Shown: positions 38,001 through 47,816, counted from the first letter of the stretch. The stretch: 64,000 nucleotides of DNA from Ephydatia muelleri (GCA_013339895.1 JABACO010000002.1:6368396-6432395), one strand, 5' to 3'. Numbers and translations: made by a program. The notes: generated by a model from the letters alone, not told the origin.

Positions 38001-41000
38001 AATTATTAACACAAATTAGTATGTTTAAAACAATACTTTCTAACCACTGCAGTTTTAAGATGATGAATGTGGTACTCAGGATAGAAGTTGTCTATTTTGG
38101 GAAGGCACTGCTATGTAACCAAAACTTGAGGTTATGTATCTCAATAAAACTGCAAGGCACTTATAAAAATGTCTTGTGAGAACTTGCTAGGAGAACAGAA
38201 TTGAATATAAGAATTAGTGCAAAAAAAGGAATGAAAGATTTAAGGTTAGGAGATGACTGCCTGCATTTGGATCATATTAAAGTCCTAGGGTGTAGTTCAC
38301 AACAAAAGATGTCTTATTTATGTATCACAGTTTCATCCATCCATTATGTGCCTTAATGAATAGCAATATACTAATATAACCCCTAAGGTCAGTCATTGGC
38401 AAAAATAGTGAATTGATGAACAAGTACAGCAATGGATTGTTTGAGCAATTTTAAGATTTTAGATTTCATACATTACATCAATTGGCAAAGCAAGGGACCA
38501 TTCAGTGTACATTGCACATCTACCATGAGGTACCACACACTCAAGGAGAGAATTCAAACCATAGCACACACATATACATATACATGTATGTCTATAATGA
38601 GACACAGGATACAGCCACAGACCAGGGAGCGCAGACAAACTTGCACACTTACTTGAAGCACTCATCCTTTCCACAATGGTGGTGAGAGATGGTTCCTCAT
38701 TCAACACCACTATGAACACCTGGAACATTGAAGGGTCTGTGGTCACCTGAGCCTCCACTGCATTGATGAGGACTTCATTCTTCCTCTTTGTGATCAGGTC
38801 ACCTCTCTGTTGTATCTCATCCCTCACAGACCGAGTGATCATTCCTTTGGAGTACAGTGAACCAGCCAGACCAGCAGGATCCTGAATAGTGCCCACCAGG
38901 TCACTGTAGTGCTTCTTCAGTAACTCATGACATTCTGTAAAATATAAGATGTACATTGAAGGCTTTAATGAGAAGTATAGATAATACAGTAAGTAAAGGA
39001 AACATGTGTACCCTATTCAGTTATGTAATAAACACAGAAAACTGTAGTGGAATTGATCACACTGATTATTGATAAGTTCGAATGAAATATTATGCATAAA
39101 TCAAATTACAATAAACAAATAACTGCTATTTTTATTAGTCAATTACGTACATTTAGGACCAGTGGAAAACTAAACAACATCTAAAATCAAGTGCATGCTA
39201 TCTGTTTAAAAAAGTCAATTTTTAAATAATAGGGTTAAACAAGTAAATAATCAAGTTACATCCAATTGACCCTTCAAAATCGAAAGGTTCATACATGTAA
39301 ATGTAATTGAACATACTGTACAGTTGATCCTTTTGTTCCTAAAAGCTTACCAGTATTGGGCATGCCCACTGAAGTCTTCTCTTTGGTCTTCTTTTCATGA
39401 CGTTGCAGAAGTGTGTTGGTTAGTGTAGTGTATACCTCAGTCAGAGTCTGTGGGGGTTTTCCCTTGTGCTCCCTAAATAGCTCTACAACAATGGCACAGT
39501 TGATGGGAACATACATCATACTGCGAATATGAGGACGCTGTTTAATGTACAGGTTGAACCCATCCTTCAGCTGAAAGTTGCTCTTGAAGGCAAGCTCAAC
39601 ATATTCTCGGATCTCTTTCTTACCAAAGCCAACAACTTCAATGTACTGACACTTTGCTCGTATCCTGCACAACTGATCAAGGTTCCTGTTGGCTGATGGA
39701 CGACTAGTCACTAGAACAGTCAGCTTAGGAAGCTCCTCCCCTTTTATAATGCAAGCAAATATTGACTGATCTCCAATTTGAAGTTCTGAAGACAGTTCAT
39801 CATATCCATCCAGAATGAGCAACACATCCTCCCCCAGAGTACTGGCCATCCACTCAACAACTGACTCCCGTATGACTTTATTTGGATGGTACAACAGCTC
39901 TGATATGGTGTGTGCCTTCTGCACCCTCTCATCCCTCAAACGCAGCACAATAACCAGCTGGAAGTGTTGAAGGATTTTCTTCTTTCCCCAACGTCGTCCC
40001 AGCTGCCAGGCTAAGGTGGACTTGCCAACACCAGGAATCCCTTCCACAATGATGCACCTAGCCAATGTACCATCCTCAAACCTGCCAATCTAGAAAGTGA
40101 GTAATGTGACTCTTAATATATATGACTGCCGATGGCTGACCTTTTTTATTGCAATTGATTTTCTGCGTTTCATAACAAATCGTAGTTTCCCATTCATCAT
40201 AGCTTTAGTACAGCGATCCTCTTCCATAAAATCTTCTACTTTCACTACTGTAGCCAATTTGATGTACTCCTTAAATAGGACAGGTGGCCACTGGTCTTTT
40301 GTTGTTTGTACACATTCATAGGATTCTGTCAGGAATGTCCTATATTGCTCCACCTCCTGAGGTACTGTAAGTGCATAGAAAGCACAAATATGAATGTCAT
40401 CATGTGTTAAACTACAATTCATTGGTCTTAAAAGCAAATAGTAGAATAATTGGGATTGTATAAGACAAATTTGCTTAATAACTAGCAATTTTGGTGCTTC
40501 TCATTGTACATAACTGAGATCCTTCATGTGCCTAGGGCTGTCATGAAACTCCTGAAGTACATTTGTCAAACTTTTCTTGTATTAGAACATTAATGTATTT
40601 GAACTGACTACTTTATTAAACATGGATATTAATCATGAAAGTTTCATACTAGACCATGTTTTCAGCCGCCATATTAGCTCTATCAAATGATTATCTACTC
40701 TGTATACAAGAACAAATATTTTATCATCTATTTAATATCCTGTACTTCAGTGTTTTATGAGTTCATCAATTTTATTTTCGCACACAAGGAACATTCTATC
40801 TTTAAAAATCAGTGCATTGTTTGATAGACCTATAGAAGAGCCACAAATAATTTGGACTCTCACATAGACAGTAATACAAATTGGCCACATCGGAGTGTCA
40901 GTAGAGATAGGCAATGGTCTTACACTTGATCACAGCCACTTATGTCCAGCACATGTCCTGGTAGCAAGGTAGGAGAAGGGTTTGTCAGCTGCTATAGACA

Positions 41001-44000
41001 CAGCATCCCCACTCTCCCCTGCCATTCTGGATAAGTCCTGATGACAGCTTGCGACAAGGAGAGTGGCTAGCCTGGAAAATGTCTCTTGAGCTTCTCTACC
41101 TCAAATCCCAGAAGTCTCTACAGCTAATTAATGGGACACAGATCCACCCCAACTCAACACATTTTGTGTCATTAGCAAACATGTTTGCCTGGGCCCAGCA
41201 GAAGCCACAAGGTATCCCGAGAACTTCATCCTAACTGTATTATTATAATAAAAATATATAATGACATCACTGTTACTTCTCCTCTCTGCCCAGCCTTTCT
41301 AGGTGAGGCTAATCAGGTGGCTGGGGCAGCAGCTCTGGCTACAGAAACCTTTCAGCACATAGCCAATGATCAAAGGTGCCAAGAGTTGGGTTGGGCATGT
41401 GTTCCCATTGCTGTGGAGACATGCGGCAATTGGGGTCAAGAGGCAAAGCAGCCATTTTCACGATTGGCATCTCGTCTGGCTACTGACTCCTCACAACCAA
41501 AGTCTAAAGTTATCGCCGACCTCTATGGACGTTTAAATCTAATATTACAAGGGCCATCCTAGTCAGAGCTTTCAGGCCAATAGGACTGTATCCTAAGTAC
41601 ATGAACATAGAATTGTGTATTGCTGTATATGTATCTTTGTGTAAGTTTGTATTCTCACTTGTAATAATAGGTAACATGTGATTTGGAAGGTACTGATTCC
41701 CTAATTGTAATAAAAACTGATATTCATAAACAGAGGTTATACATGCTGTAGTCCACTATACAACTTGATGAAGGCAGTACAACTATTTTGCATGCATAAT
41801 ACACAAGACTCTCACAGCTACATGTACATGTAGCTCTGATCTAACAACCCTGGGTGGCCAAACTGTACATCAAAAGAAATTTATAGCATTATAAAATGGA
41901 TCAAATTCATATTGGTAAATCACACTATGTACAACAACAATTGTTCTATCTACATACAATACATGTATACAAGCATATCTTTACCCTTTCCATGCACTAA
42001 CTACATCATTTAAGAAATAGTCTACTTGGGCCAAATTCTGCTACCATGGATCTTCAGCAAATGCTTGAGTATACATGTATGTTTTCTGAACCTACCTTTT
42101 AACTCTCTAGCTGGTGTTTGCTGCATTGATTGTAGCTTTTCAGCTCCATGCTCTTCTAGTTGACGATCGGGGGAGAGGGCGAAGTCCAAGTCCCTATAGA
42201 ACAAAACACTATATCTTTGATTGGCCTGTTGCACACCAAGGTAAGTAAAAAATATATATATATGGCTGCCACACTCTGATCATCAGGGATTATTGATACA
42301 CAAACAGATAAGCAACAATATGAAATACATACACAACCTTTACTCCTGTCAAATACAGTTGAGTATCATTCCCCAGAGAACCTCAATTTTGAAATCTGTG
42401 CTATAAACGTAATATTTATTTAACCCTTTTACCACCCACAAAAATGATTATTAGATTTTGGTTCTACTTGAATTGAGCTTCACTTTAATGCCAAACAAAT
42501 CCCTACCAACAAAGGATAAGATATGAGCCTGTCAAGTTCCAAAAAAAAAAATTATTCAGGGCAGCATGTTTTGTAAGCCTTCAGGTCAGTATACACATTT
42601 GGATCAGACAGCTGATCTGCTGCAAAAAACTGTTAGCACAATAATATACAGCCCTATTGTGCATTGGTATAACAAATACAGTCTTACTTCAACTTCAAGA
42701 CGTTGAATATATTACCTTTTCAAATTTGAGAAAATAAAAAACGAAACAATACAACCATACATATTAAAATATTACTATTTTTGCCAACAAACAATAAGAA
42801 AGCATAAAGAAATGACAAGATTATGTTCATACAATGACTTTCTATTGAATTTCCAATTCAAATTGAAAATAGGGATAACCTATAAGATGAAACAAGCATA
42901 GAAAGGTTGGTTCAAATCTAAAATATTATGCAGACAAGGGTTTGGATTGCTGGGCGACCCTGATTACAAACCTGATGCGGTCGACACGTTTCAAAGCCGG
43001 TCGACCCCGTTTCAAACCTATACGCAAAACTGACTGGCTTTAAAGCCTGTGGACCGGGATTCAAAACTTCTGTTGATTTATACAGTTATATAAAACTCTC
43101 AAATTAAGATGCCTGTGGCCTTTAATCAACATTTATCACAATTACAGTTGATACACCTATATTTGAATGGACATTTTATTTATTTACACATATCCGCTGT
43201 GTCAAATAATCTATTTACGTTAAATTCATTCTTTGACACAGTAATAAATAATACTTTTAGCGAATTGTGTCCCATCTCCTCCCTCCCACATTTAGTATAG
43301 GTGATGCTCCGCCTATCCAAATACTAATATTGTTCCCACCACCCTGTTAAGTGGCAAGTGGTGCGTTCTATGCATTCAGTTGTCAGCATTATGGACAATA
43401 ACGATTATGAGAGTTTTTGTTTAAGCTTTCTAAGTCAGGTGTTTACCCCACTTGGATAACTGCAGCAGAAGTGTGCCAGCTATGTGGTCGATAACTGGCC
43501 AAAAAAAGGAAAAGGAGAGAAGGAACATGGAACTTCTTCGAATTTCTAGAGGAGTAGAAGAAAAGTAACGAATCCTTCATTCCTTCGTGCCAGTCAACCT
43601 AAGAAAGTGAGTATGATCAGCTTGGCTGCATTGCCACTTACCAAGGCTCAGTTATTGATATTCACATGAATTAGTGGTTCAATTACAAACTGTTTAAGTG
43701 TGCAGCTTTTGCATTAGTTTGCATGCAGGCTAATTTTAGATTCTGCATCCCATACATACAGTGTACACATATTGAGCCTAGTGTTTGGCATCAGGAACAT
43801 TCAAGTTGTCATTATTCCATCAGAAGCCTACTTAATTTTGTGTGGATTTAGGTTGAAGTAGACCTGATCAGTCCTCTGGCAAAAACTGAGCGAGACCATT
43901 ATTACATCAGCAACATCATTCATTGCTTTTCTATAAGTGGCCTGAGGCTGAGCCTATAATCAAACACTGCAACAATCCTTAATAATACACGAAGAGAACA

Positions 44001-44300
44001 GGGTCTAAAAGATCATCCCAATCATTTTGGTTTGATTAAGGATTGTTGCAGTGTTTGATTATAGGCTCAGCCTCAGGCCACTTACAAAGGTGATCAAATC
44101 ATGTGCATATTCTACAGTTATGTATGATCCACCTTTGTATCGGAGTGCAGACCCAGACCTCTAAACATAAACCTACACTCCATTTGAGCTGATGTACAGT
44201 CTAAGGCAGCTACAGCAGTTATGATATTTAATAAGAATACTCAAACCAGGCTAGGCTGCCTACCATCGCGCCAATAGCGCCAATAAACACAAAAGCCACT

Positions 44301-44359
<59 letters not shown>

Positions 44360-44864
44360 TATGGACACGATCGGCCCGAACACAATCCGCTAGCGGATTA
44401 TATCCGAGGGGAGGCTTTTGTACAGCGGGTCAAACGTTTTTAAACCTGACCGTAATTTATATGTGCTCGCTAGCTTTTTTCTTCCCTAAATGTACGGAAA
44501 GAGAGTAGTGTTGATTCGGTCGAAAGGAGTACGTCGGTGTTGAAACCCATGTAGCAAATACATACTATTGCGATCGCCTGTATCGGGCAATATCGCGACG
44601 CAGCGAGCTGTATATCACCTGGGCAACAATGAACTGTACCTAGTTCTGACCTTGGACTCCCTCTATAGTGGCTACATTGTACGCTCACCTTTCTACTTCT
44701 CCAGAATGGGTGGACTGACGCACTCTTTTAGGTAGAAGCATAAGATCACTCAGGTCGTCAGAACTGTCACTACTGCTTCTGTCATTGCAGTCATTTTCGT
44801 CACTCCAGTCACTTCCGTCACTCCAGTCACTTCCGTCACTTCTGTCACTCCAGCGACTGTCCAT
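16652..44864 (-). CDS. NLR2: complete NACHT-LRR receptor gene (15 exons)
   Basis: Gene-level entry. Exons (minus strand, 5' to 3') are 44,864-44,689; 42,193-42,096; 40,364-40,141; 40,089-39,351; 38,934-38,653; 37,559-37,413; 37,226-36,645; seven 168-nt LRR exons (36.2, 33.1, 32.3, 29.2, 25.4, 22.3, 18.5 kb); and 17,022-16,652. They total 3,795 nt, an exact multiple of three, with splice phases agreeing at every junction. Predicted protein about 1,264 residues: acidic repeats 1-58, coil to 91, pre-NACHT to 166, NACHT 167-412 (P-loop about 183-190), death fold 413-506, winged helix/helical region 507-749, LRRs 750-1264. No signal peptide or membrane segment is evident, so a cytosolic innate immune sensor is expected from the family. 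The exon chain is assembled by hand and not backed by transcripts. The death-fold exon and individual LRR exons could be skipped in frame. Confidence 0.82.
17023..18393 (-). other. NLR2 last intron
   Basis: Intron between the last two exons. 17,023-18,130 aligns with 59,452-60,730 of NLR3, which has some added sequence. It contains GT/CA-rich stretches at 17,330-17,440 and 18,100-18,150. No exon seen. Confidence 0.6.
18394..18561 (-). CDS. NLR2 LRR exon 7 (two repeats)
   Basis: 168 nt, phase 1 on both sides, acceptor cttcacacag, donor CTTG|gtaaga. It encodes two 28-residue LRRs: MMLMENNTLKVLDLLGCELQ and then VNTMLETVDLSSYPIDNETA. The coding sequence appears identical to the 25,333-25,500 exon, as expected for copies one unit apart. 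It differs from the third copy at 32.3 kb on the beta-strand face. Confidence 0.85.
19165..19225 (-). pseudogene. Truncated LRR exon remnant (unit 1)
   Basis: The 3' third of an LRR exon remains (TLVLSRNTIDNKRASCLG and donor gtaaga). A 140-bp deletion, judged against the intact exon at 33,036-33,203, removed the first repeat and the acceptor. The deletion ends lie in short actt repeats. The same deletion is present at 26.1 kb. Confidence 0.85.
20953..20994. repeat. (CA)n microsatellite, A half of unit 1
   Basis: About 42 bp of CA. The matching tract is about 40 bp at 27.9 kb and 36 bp at 35.0 kb. It produces spurious HTHT/CVCV open frames. Confidence 0.95.
22178..22345 (-). CDS. NLR2 LRR exon 6 (two repeats)
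   Basis: 168 nt, phase 1-1, encoding MMLKENNTLKKLNLAWCKLQ and VNTKLETLVLSHNTIDNKRA. This is the B-type exon. Its copy one unit upstream (29,114-29,281) differs by one residue, KKLNL versus KELNL. Confidence 0.85.
24090..24165. repeat. (CA)n microsatellite, B half of unit 1
   Basis: About 76 bp of CA, longer than in the A halves. The corresponding tract of unit 2 is 31,027-31,098. Confidence 0.95.
25333..25500 (-). CDS. NLR2 LRR exon 5 (two repeats)
   Basis: 168 nt, phase 1-1, encoding MMLMENNTLKVLDLLGCELQ and VNTMLETVDLSSYPIDNETA. It is the unit-2 counterpart of exon 7, with the same protein sequence. It can be skipped or included without a frame change. Confidence 0.85.
26103..26163 (-). 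pseudogene. Truncated LRR exon remnant (unit 2)
   Basis: It carries the same 140-bp deletion as the remnant at 19,165-19,225. The acceptor and first repeat are gone and only the last 61 nt and the donor remain. The shared break shows that the deletion preceded the duplication of these two units. Confidence 0.85.
27891..27930. repeat. (CA)n microsatellite, A half of unit 2
   Basis: About 40 bp of CA, aligned with the tracts at 20,953 and 34,962. Confidence 0.95.
29114..29281 (-). CDS. NLR2 LRR exon 4 (two repeats)
   Basis: 168 nt, phase 1-1, encoding MMLKENNTLKELNLAWCKLQ and VNTKLETLVLSHNTIDNKRA. B-type exon of unit 2. Acceptor cttcacacag and donor CTTG|gtaaga are intact. Confidence 0.85.
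31027..31098. repeat. (CA)n microsatellite, B half of unit 2
   Basis: About 72 bp of CA, paired with the tract at 24,090. Confidence 0.95.
32266..32433 (-). CDS. NLR2 LRR exon 3 (two repeats)
   Basis: 168 nt, phase 1-1, encoding MMLKENNTLKKLDLEECELQ and VNTMLETVDLSSYPIDNETA. It is the third copy of the exon at 25.4 and 18.5 kb. In the first 65 nt it differs at four codons (AAG/ATG, AAA/GTA, GAG/TTG, GAA/GGA), all changing the residue, plus one silent change. The rest of the exon and the flanks look identical. Confidence 0.85.
33036..33203 (-). CDS. NLR2 LRR exon 2 (two repeats)
   Basis: 168 nt, phase 1-1, encoding MMLKENNTLKKLNLEVCELQ and VNTKLETLVLSRNTIDNKRA. It is the only intact copy of this position; its counterparts at 26.1 and 19.2 kb are truncated. 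Confidence 0.85.
34962..34997. repeat. (CA)n microsatellite, partial unit 3
   Basis: About 36 bp of CA, the shortest of the A-half tracts. Confidence 0.95.
36169..36336 (-). CDS. NLR2 LRR exon 1 (two repeats), mosaic
   Basis: 168 nt, phase 1-1, encoding MMLKENNTLKELNLLGCELQ and VNTMLETVDLSGCTIDNKRA. The first part matches the A-type exons (LLGCELQ, VNTMLETVDLS) and the end matches the B-type exons (IDNKRASCLG). This is what unequal crossing-over or gene conversion between exons would give. It follows directly on the winged-helix/first-LRR exon. Confidence 0.85.
36507..36531 (-). pseudogene. 25-bp scrap of an LRR exon start
   Basis: The minus strand carries an acceptor-like tatacag and GTATGATGTTGAAGGAGAAT, the start of the standard LRR exon, then unrelated sequence. 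It may mark an old duplication junction upstream of the array. Confidence 0.65.
36645..37226 (-). CDS. NLR2 winged-helix/helical exon and first LRR
   Basis: 582 nt (194 codons), phase 1-1, acceptor tatccatcag, donor TTAG|gtgagt. It reads GLLQKVPQVFSTSSSKASYN, FIHKTLQEFLTAWYVSSL (the F-x-H-x-x-x-Q-EFL-A signature of the NACHT winged-helix/HD2 region) and RFMAGLTKFQ. It ends in a first LRR: LWSVNLFSCDLTDECMRMLF and ITSFNLAGSTITASMASLLG. In NLRs this region couples the nucleotide switch to the LRR sensor. Confidence 0.88.
37413..37559 (-). CDS. NLR2 exon between NACHT and winged helix
   Basis: 147 nt (49 codons), phase 1-1. It encodes VTSSKMTCFEGLSSTTLSQL then QCVARLAYQGTLNDQLIF and DVQDNIETL. 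The pattern L-x-x-L-x-x-LAY-x-G is typical of the segment right after the NBD in animal NLRs. Joining the NACHT exon directly to this exon gives a linker of ordinary length, so the death-fold exon in between is an insertion. Confidence 0.8.
38653..38934 (-). CDS. NLR2 death-fold (CARD/Death-like) exon inside the NACHT region
   Basis: 282 nt, 94 codons, phase 1 at both edges, acceptor tattttacag, donor TCAA|gtaagt. It encodes ECHELLKKHYSDLVGTIQ, LAGSLYSKGMITRSVRDE and MFQVFIVVLNEEPSLTTIVE. This is a six-helix death-fold domain that I recall as frequent in sponge proteins. It lies between the NACHT exon and the winged-helix exons and is open in frame both ways. The protein-level similarity to the NLR1 exon and the conserved splice sites suggest selection. 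It may be constitutive, a cassette exon, or used by another transcript. Confidence 0.75.
39351..40089 (-). CDS. NLR2 NACHT nucleotide-binding exon
   Basis: 739 nt, acceptor actttctag before IGRFEDGTLA, donor ACTG|gtaagc. It contains P-loop GIPGVGKS, LAWQLGRRWGKK, Walker B LLILDGYDEL, sensor-1 TSRPSANRNL and the C-terminal helices ending TLTEVYTTLTNTLLQRH. All key nucleotide-binding residues of the NACHT class are in place. It joins the pre-NACHT exon in phase 0. Confidence 0.93.
40141..40364 (-). CDS. NLR2 pre-NACHT exon
   Basis: 224 nt, acceptor gcacttacag (phase 1), donor AAAAAAG|gtcagc (phase 0). It encodes VPQEVEQYRTFLTESYECVQ, TTKDQWPPVLFKEYIKLATV and ends SIAIKK, running straight into IGRFEDGT of the NACHT exon. 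The WPP-x-x-x-x-x-YIKLA block precedes NACHT in the sponge NLRs I recall. No death fold lies upstream of it in this gene. Confidence 0.85.
40883..41600 (+). mobile_element. Degenerate non-LTR-type retroelement fragment in NLR2 intron 2
   Basis: The plus strand carries pieces of one coding region: GHIGVSVEIGNGLTLDHSHL with an in-frame stop soon after, a second piece from 41,049, and a longer open piece ending near 41,562 with DITVTSPLCPAFLGEA, ELGWACVPIAVETCGNWGQE and VIADLYGRLNLILQ. I recall this region from a repetitive RT-associated family abundant in sponge genomes. The family name is uncertain. It is absent from the NLR1 intron, so it inserted after the block duplication. Confidence 0.6.
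41601..42095 (-). other. NLR2 intron 2, left of exon 2
   Basis: AT-rich intron that aligns partly with the NLR1 intron near 2,860-3,550. No exon or element seen. Confidence 0.5.
42096..42193 (-). CDS. NLR2 exon 2 (coiled segment)
   Basis: 98 nt, acceptor ttctatag (phase 2), donor AAAAG|gtaggt (phase 1). It encodes DLDFALSPDRQLEEHGAEKL and QSMQQTPARELK. Helical and polar, possibly a short coil. Its phases fit exon 1 and exon 3 of this gene. Confidence 0.75.
43934..44084. repeat. Perfect inverted repeat, 50-bp arms
   Basis: Arms 43,934-43,983 and 44,035-44,084 are exact reverse complements (starting taagtggcctgaggctgagc) around a 51-bp loop. Any transcript across intron 1 would form a strong hairpin. 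Confidence 0.95.
44301..44358. repeat. Run of 58 consecutive G
   Basis: An uninterrupted poly-G tract (poly-C on the NLR2 coding strand) in intron 1, about 330 bp inside the intron from the exon 1 donor. It may be biological or an assembly artefact. Confidence 0.95.
44689..44864 (-). CDS. NLR2 exon 1, SD/WSD-repeat N-terminus
   Basis: ATG at 44,864; 176 nt; donor GAAAG|gtgagc leaving phase 2, which fits exon 2. It encodes MDSRWSDRSDGSDWSDGSDW, an acidic serine tract, SSDSSDDLSDLMLLPKRVRQ and STHSGEVE. The GSDWSD units come from a short DNA repeat. It is low-complexity and acidic, with no known domain. The start is chosen because it is the first ATG of the open exon and is matched by an ATG in the NLR1 copy. 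Confidence 0.75.
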
Positions 44865-46923
44865 GTTGAGAATCTCGCCCGATTGAAGGGAAGGGGGAGG
44901 AGGGAGGGACAGTTTGGAATTTGTGCAATTATTGTTGCCACAATTTCCTTTTTATCTGTTTTACTTTGCATAGATGACAATTTGAATAATTGCATGTGGA
45001 AAGATAACACTGGGGACAAAACATTATTGTTGAACATGGGAAATTCGGGGAGATTTGATGACAAGTGCACGCTTAACCAGAGATAATACATATTATCTCT
45101 GGTTTAGGGGCGGGATCTAGGATGTGGAAATGGGGGTTGTACGAAGATGGTGTCCAAGTAGGGTAGGTGCTGAAGGGGATGTGCCCCTCCTGTGTGAAGT
45201 GCAGAAGCTTTCAGTCATTATGCATTAGTAATTGGACAATAATCATGTATTATACTGGGCCCAATGTTAACATTTTACCAGGTGTGCAAACCTATTGTAC
45301 CATAATGTAAGTCATGCATCAAATTGATTCGACTCGTTCTTTTTTATGCTGTAGATGGTCCAACCAGTGACTTTTGACTCTACCCTAGTTGGCGGTAGCT
45401 ATAAGCCACCTTTCAAACAGAACAATAAGTATGAATGCACGTGAAACAACTGGCTGCAACTATGTTAAAAAAAAAACCCTACTAGTTTGTTATTTAGAAC
45501 TGTGTAAATTGGCTTGTTAAGCACTAGCAAACAATATGTGTATTTGAACATTACATGTCTATAACGTCCCAATAATACACATTTTAATTATACGCTAGTG
45601 CAAGCCATTTTGACAGTGTAGTTTATATTGCATTGATGATATACTGGTACAGACACGATGCTGTCTTTTACATTATATGCACTAAACAAATACGAAGTAT
45701 GAAGCATTCTTGCATGCTGGATCCAGCAGAATTCTGCATAGCAATGTAACATATATGGTCCTCACCAATCTGAATAGGCTGCGTATATGTGCACTATGTA
45801 CACATTGAAGTGTACGCTTATAAGAGATAAATTTTGTGCTTGTTCAGAAAGCATGCAATATACAACTACATACACTCAATAAATTATGTACTCTTGGCTA
45901 TCAGGTTAAGTAATTGAATCATAAATCCACAATTAAACCAAGATCATATATGATTCTCCGCTAACGTCCAATGTTGAATGTGACACTGAACAAAAAATAA
46001 ATAAATAACCTTTAGTAATGGGAGGGTTTTAGATGACTAAAGCGCTATTCTCCTACATGCAGTCTGATTAAAAACTAAACTAAATTAATTTAATTTAACA
46101 GGCCAATGTCAACTTCTCCCCCCAGGATGAGAAGTTGACACAAGAACCCAGAAGCAAACGAAATCAACAGAAACAAGAAATATATCTTCTATTGTTGAGT
46201 GATGTAAGACTAAACAAAGATCAAACAAAGATCAGCCACATTTTTTCCTTTCACTATCCCTCTTGTTTTCTTCTATTTTACATTACCATTGGCATTGCCC
46301 AAGGAAAATGTTCATACTGAAATATTGGAAGCTACAAACAAGCAATGATTTCTATTTTCCATTTCCCTCAATCTAGTTGAACCTGCATGTTTGCCACGTT
46401 ATTCAAGATTTCCACAACATTCTAGTAAATTTTGTACTAACCTTTTGAAACAGCATGCTTCACAGTTTGTTTCTAGCACATCAGTACATATCGAAATCAT
46501 ATGCAACTCTTTCATGCTCATCGTATTTTAGAATATTTACCAACCTGCCACATTTTCAATGCAGCCAGAGTACAGTACATGTAGCATTGACCATCAGAAT
46601 GCACTAAATTAATATCAACGTTAACACTAGAGTGCAAATATTGGAGGATGTAACACAAAGCAATCAGAAAAAAAAGACACACAAAAAAAACAGGATGCAT
46701 ATGAAAACTCAAAAGATCAGATCAGGACCAAAGAGATAACAAGGTGGGGGGAAAAGGACATTGAAACCAGACAATAGAGTTACCAAATGATATAGAACAG
46801 CCCAGAGCCAAGTGGCAGAACTAGCAGCCAACACAACAGGAACACTGCACTAATTGTTTGGTACAAATAAATATGTGTACAAAAGCAAATGATGCTCTTT
46901 GTATTGTGCGAAGACCTATGACA
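44865..46923. other. Upstream region of NLR2, no gene recognised
   Basis: It presumably includes the NLR2 promoter, but I see no clear core element. A perfect small palindrome (aaccagagataat and its complement) sits at 45,074-45,103. The right part aligns with 6,880-7,280. Confidence 0.45.
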
Positions 46924-47020
46924 TCATTGATTCACTTCGTTCCATTTGTCCACATGTTTCTCCTTGTCATCATCCAGATCAAGCCTCTTGTATTGTTCTC
47001 TGTAGAATGCTAGGAAAAGC
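46924..47020 (-). CDS. Last exon of an unrecognised gene, copy 2
   Basis: 97 nt, acceptor tctctgcag, encoding LFLAFYREQYKRLDLDDD, KEKHVDKWNEVNQ and TGA. It needs two bases from the previous exon. The exon at 49,104-49,195 ends in TG, completing a tryptophan codon, so the joined reading runs ALS-W-LFLAFYREQ. This would be a hydrophobic helix followed by a charged cytosolic tail. The gene is not recognised. Confidence 0.58.
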
Positions 47021-47816
47021 CTGCAGAGAGCAAAAGTAAATCAACTTGTCTCGATCACCTTCAGACTATCATGTACATGTACATGTAAGGAGGACACGAT
47101 TATTATACATATAATTTACAGTGTCACTACTTTGAATGACCAAATTTCAATTTGAAGTAAGAAAAGTAAAGTTGTTGCAACTTATTATCTGTAAAATGTA
47201 CAATATGTATGCGTGCTGGGTCAGTTGAGACAGTTCAAATAATTGTATACGTAAATAATAACTAGTGCCATTGCACTGATTTCCTTCAGGGAAGCATAAG
47301 AGATACCACTTGCCCATGAAACAGATGACTAGGAGCAAAGTTTATCAAATTTCTGCCTTCCACCACATCTAACTTCAGCATTTATTACTTCCAATTATTA
47401 AGGCATGGATGAAATGCATATGAAAACTCAGAAAGTTTTCAGAACAGGCCACAGAGAAAGCAACATGGGAAACCAGTTACTACATAAAACTAGAATTTCC
47501 AAATGATTGTGTTGAGCAATAAAATAGTTCAAGGCTCTTGTCACACTATGCAGAACACTTGAGCCAAGTGGCAGAACTGGCAAGACAGGTAAACCACGGC
47601 GTAGCAAGAATGACAGTAGATGTACACATGTACAATCATGCATTTTATACCACAAGACATACATGTATGCAAATGGAATAGTTGTATCAATAGAATTGTC
47701 ATGTCACTGAACACACGAGTGATACAGCTTATTTTTACATGTTTCATTTGTGAGATATTTAACTTTGGAATACATGTATACTGTATCTTAATAAAAATAA
47801 CTTACAAGGATGGCCA
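47021..47816. other. Spacer or intron, nothing recognised
   Basis: AT-rich. It lies between the candidate exons at 46.9 and 49.1 kb and would be intron if they belong together. It includes a partial second copy (about 47,410-47,580) of sequence near 46,700-46,830. Confidence 0.4.

Larger units (their letters stand above)
42194..44688 (-). other. NLR2 intron 1
   Basis: Long first intron. It contains loosely repeated motifs around 42,958-43,065 (ggtcgac then gtttcaaa, about three times), the perfect hairpin at 43,934-44,084 and the poly-G tract at 44,301-44,358. A 63-codon plus frame at 43,109 is unrecognised. Confidence 0.55.

Noticed and set aside
42950..43070. GGTCGAC/GTTTCAAA motifs suggestive of a tRNA-like or SINE promoter
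   Set aside because: No cloverleaf can be drawn and no A/B-box pair with proper spacing is seen. They look like short degenerate repeats.
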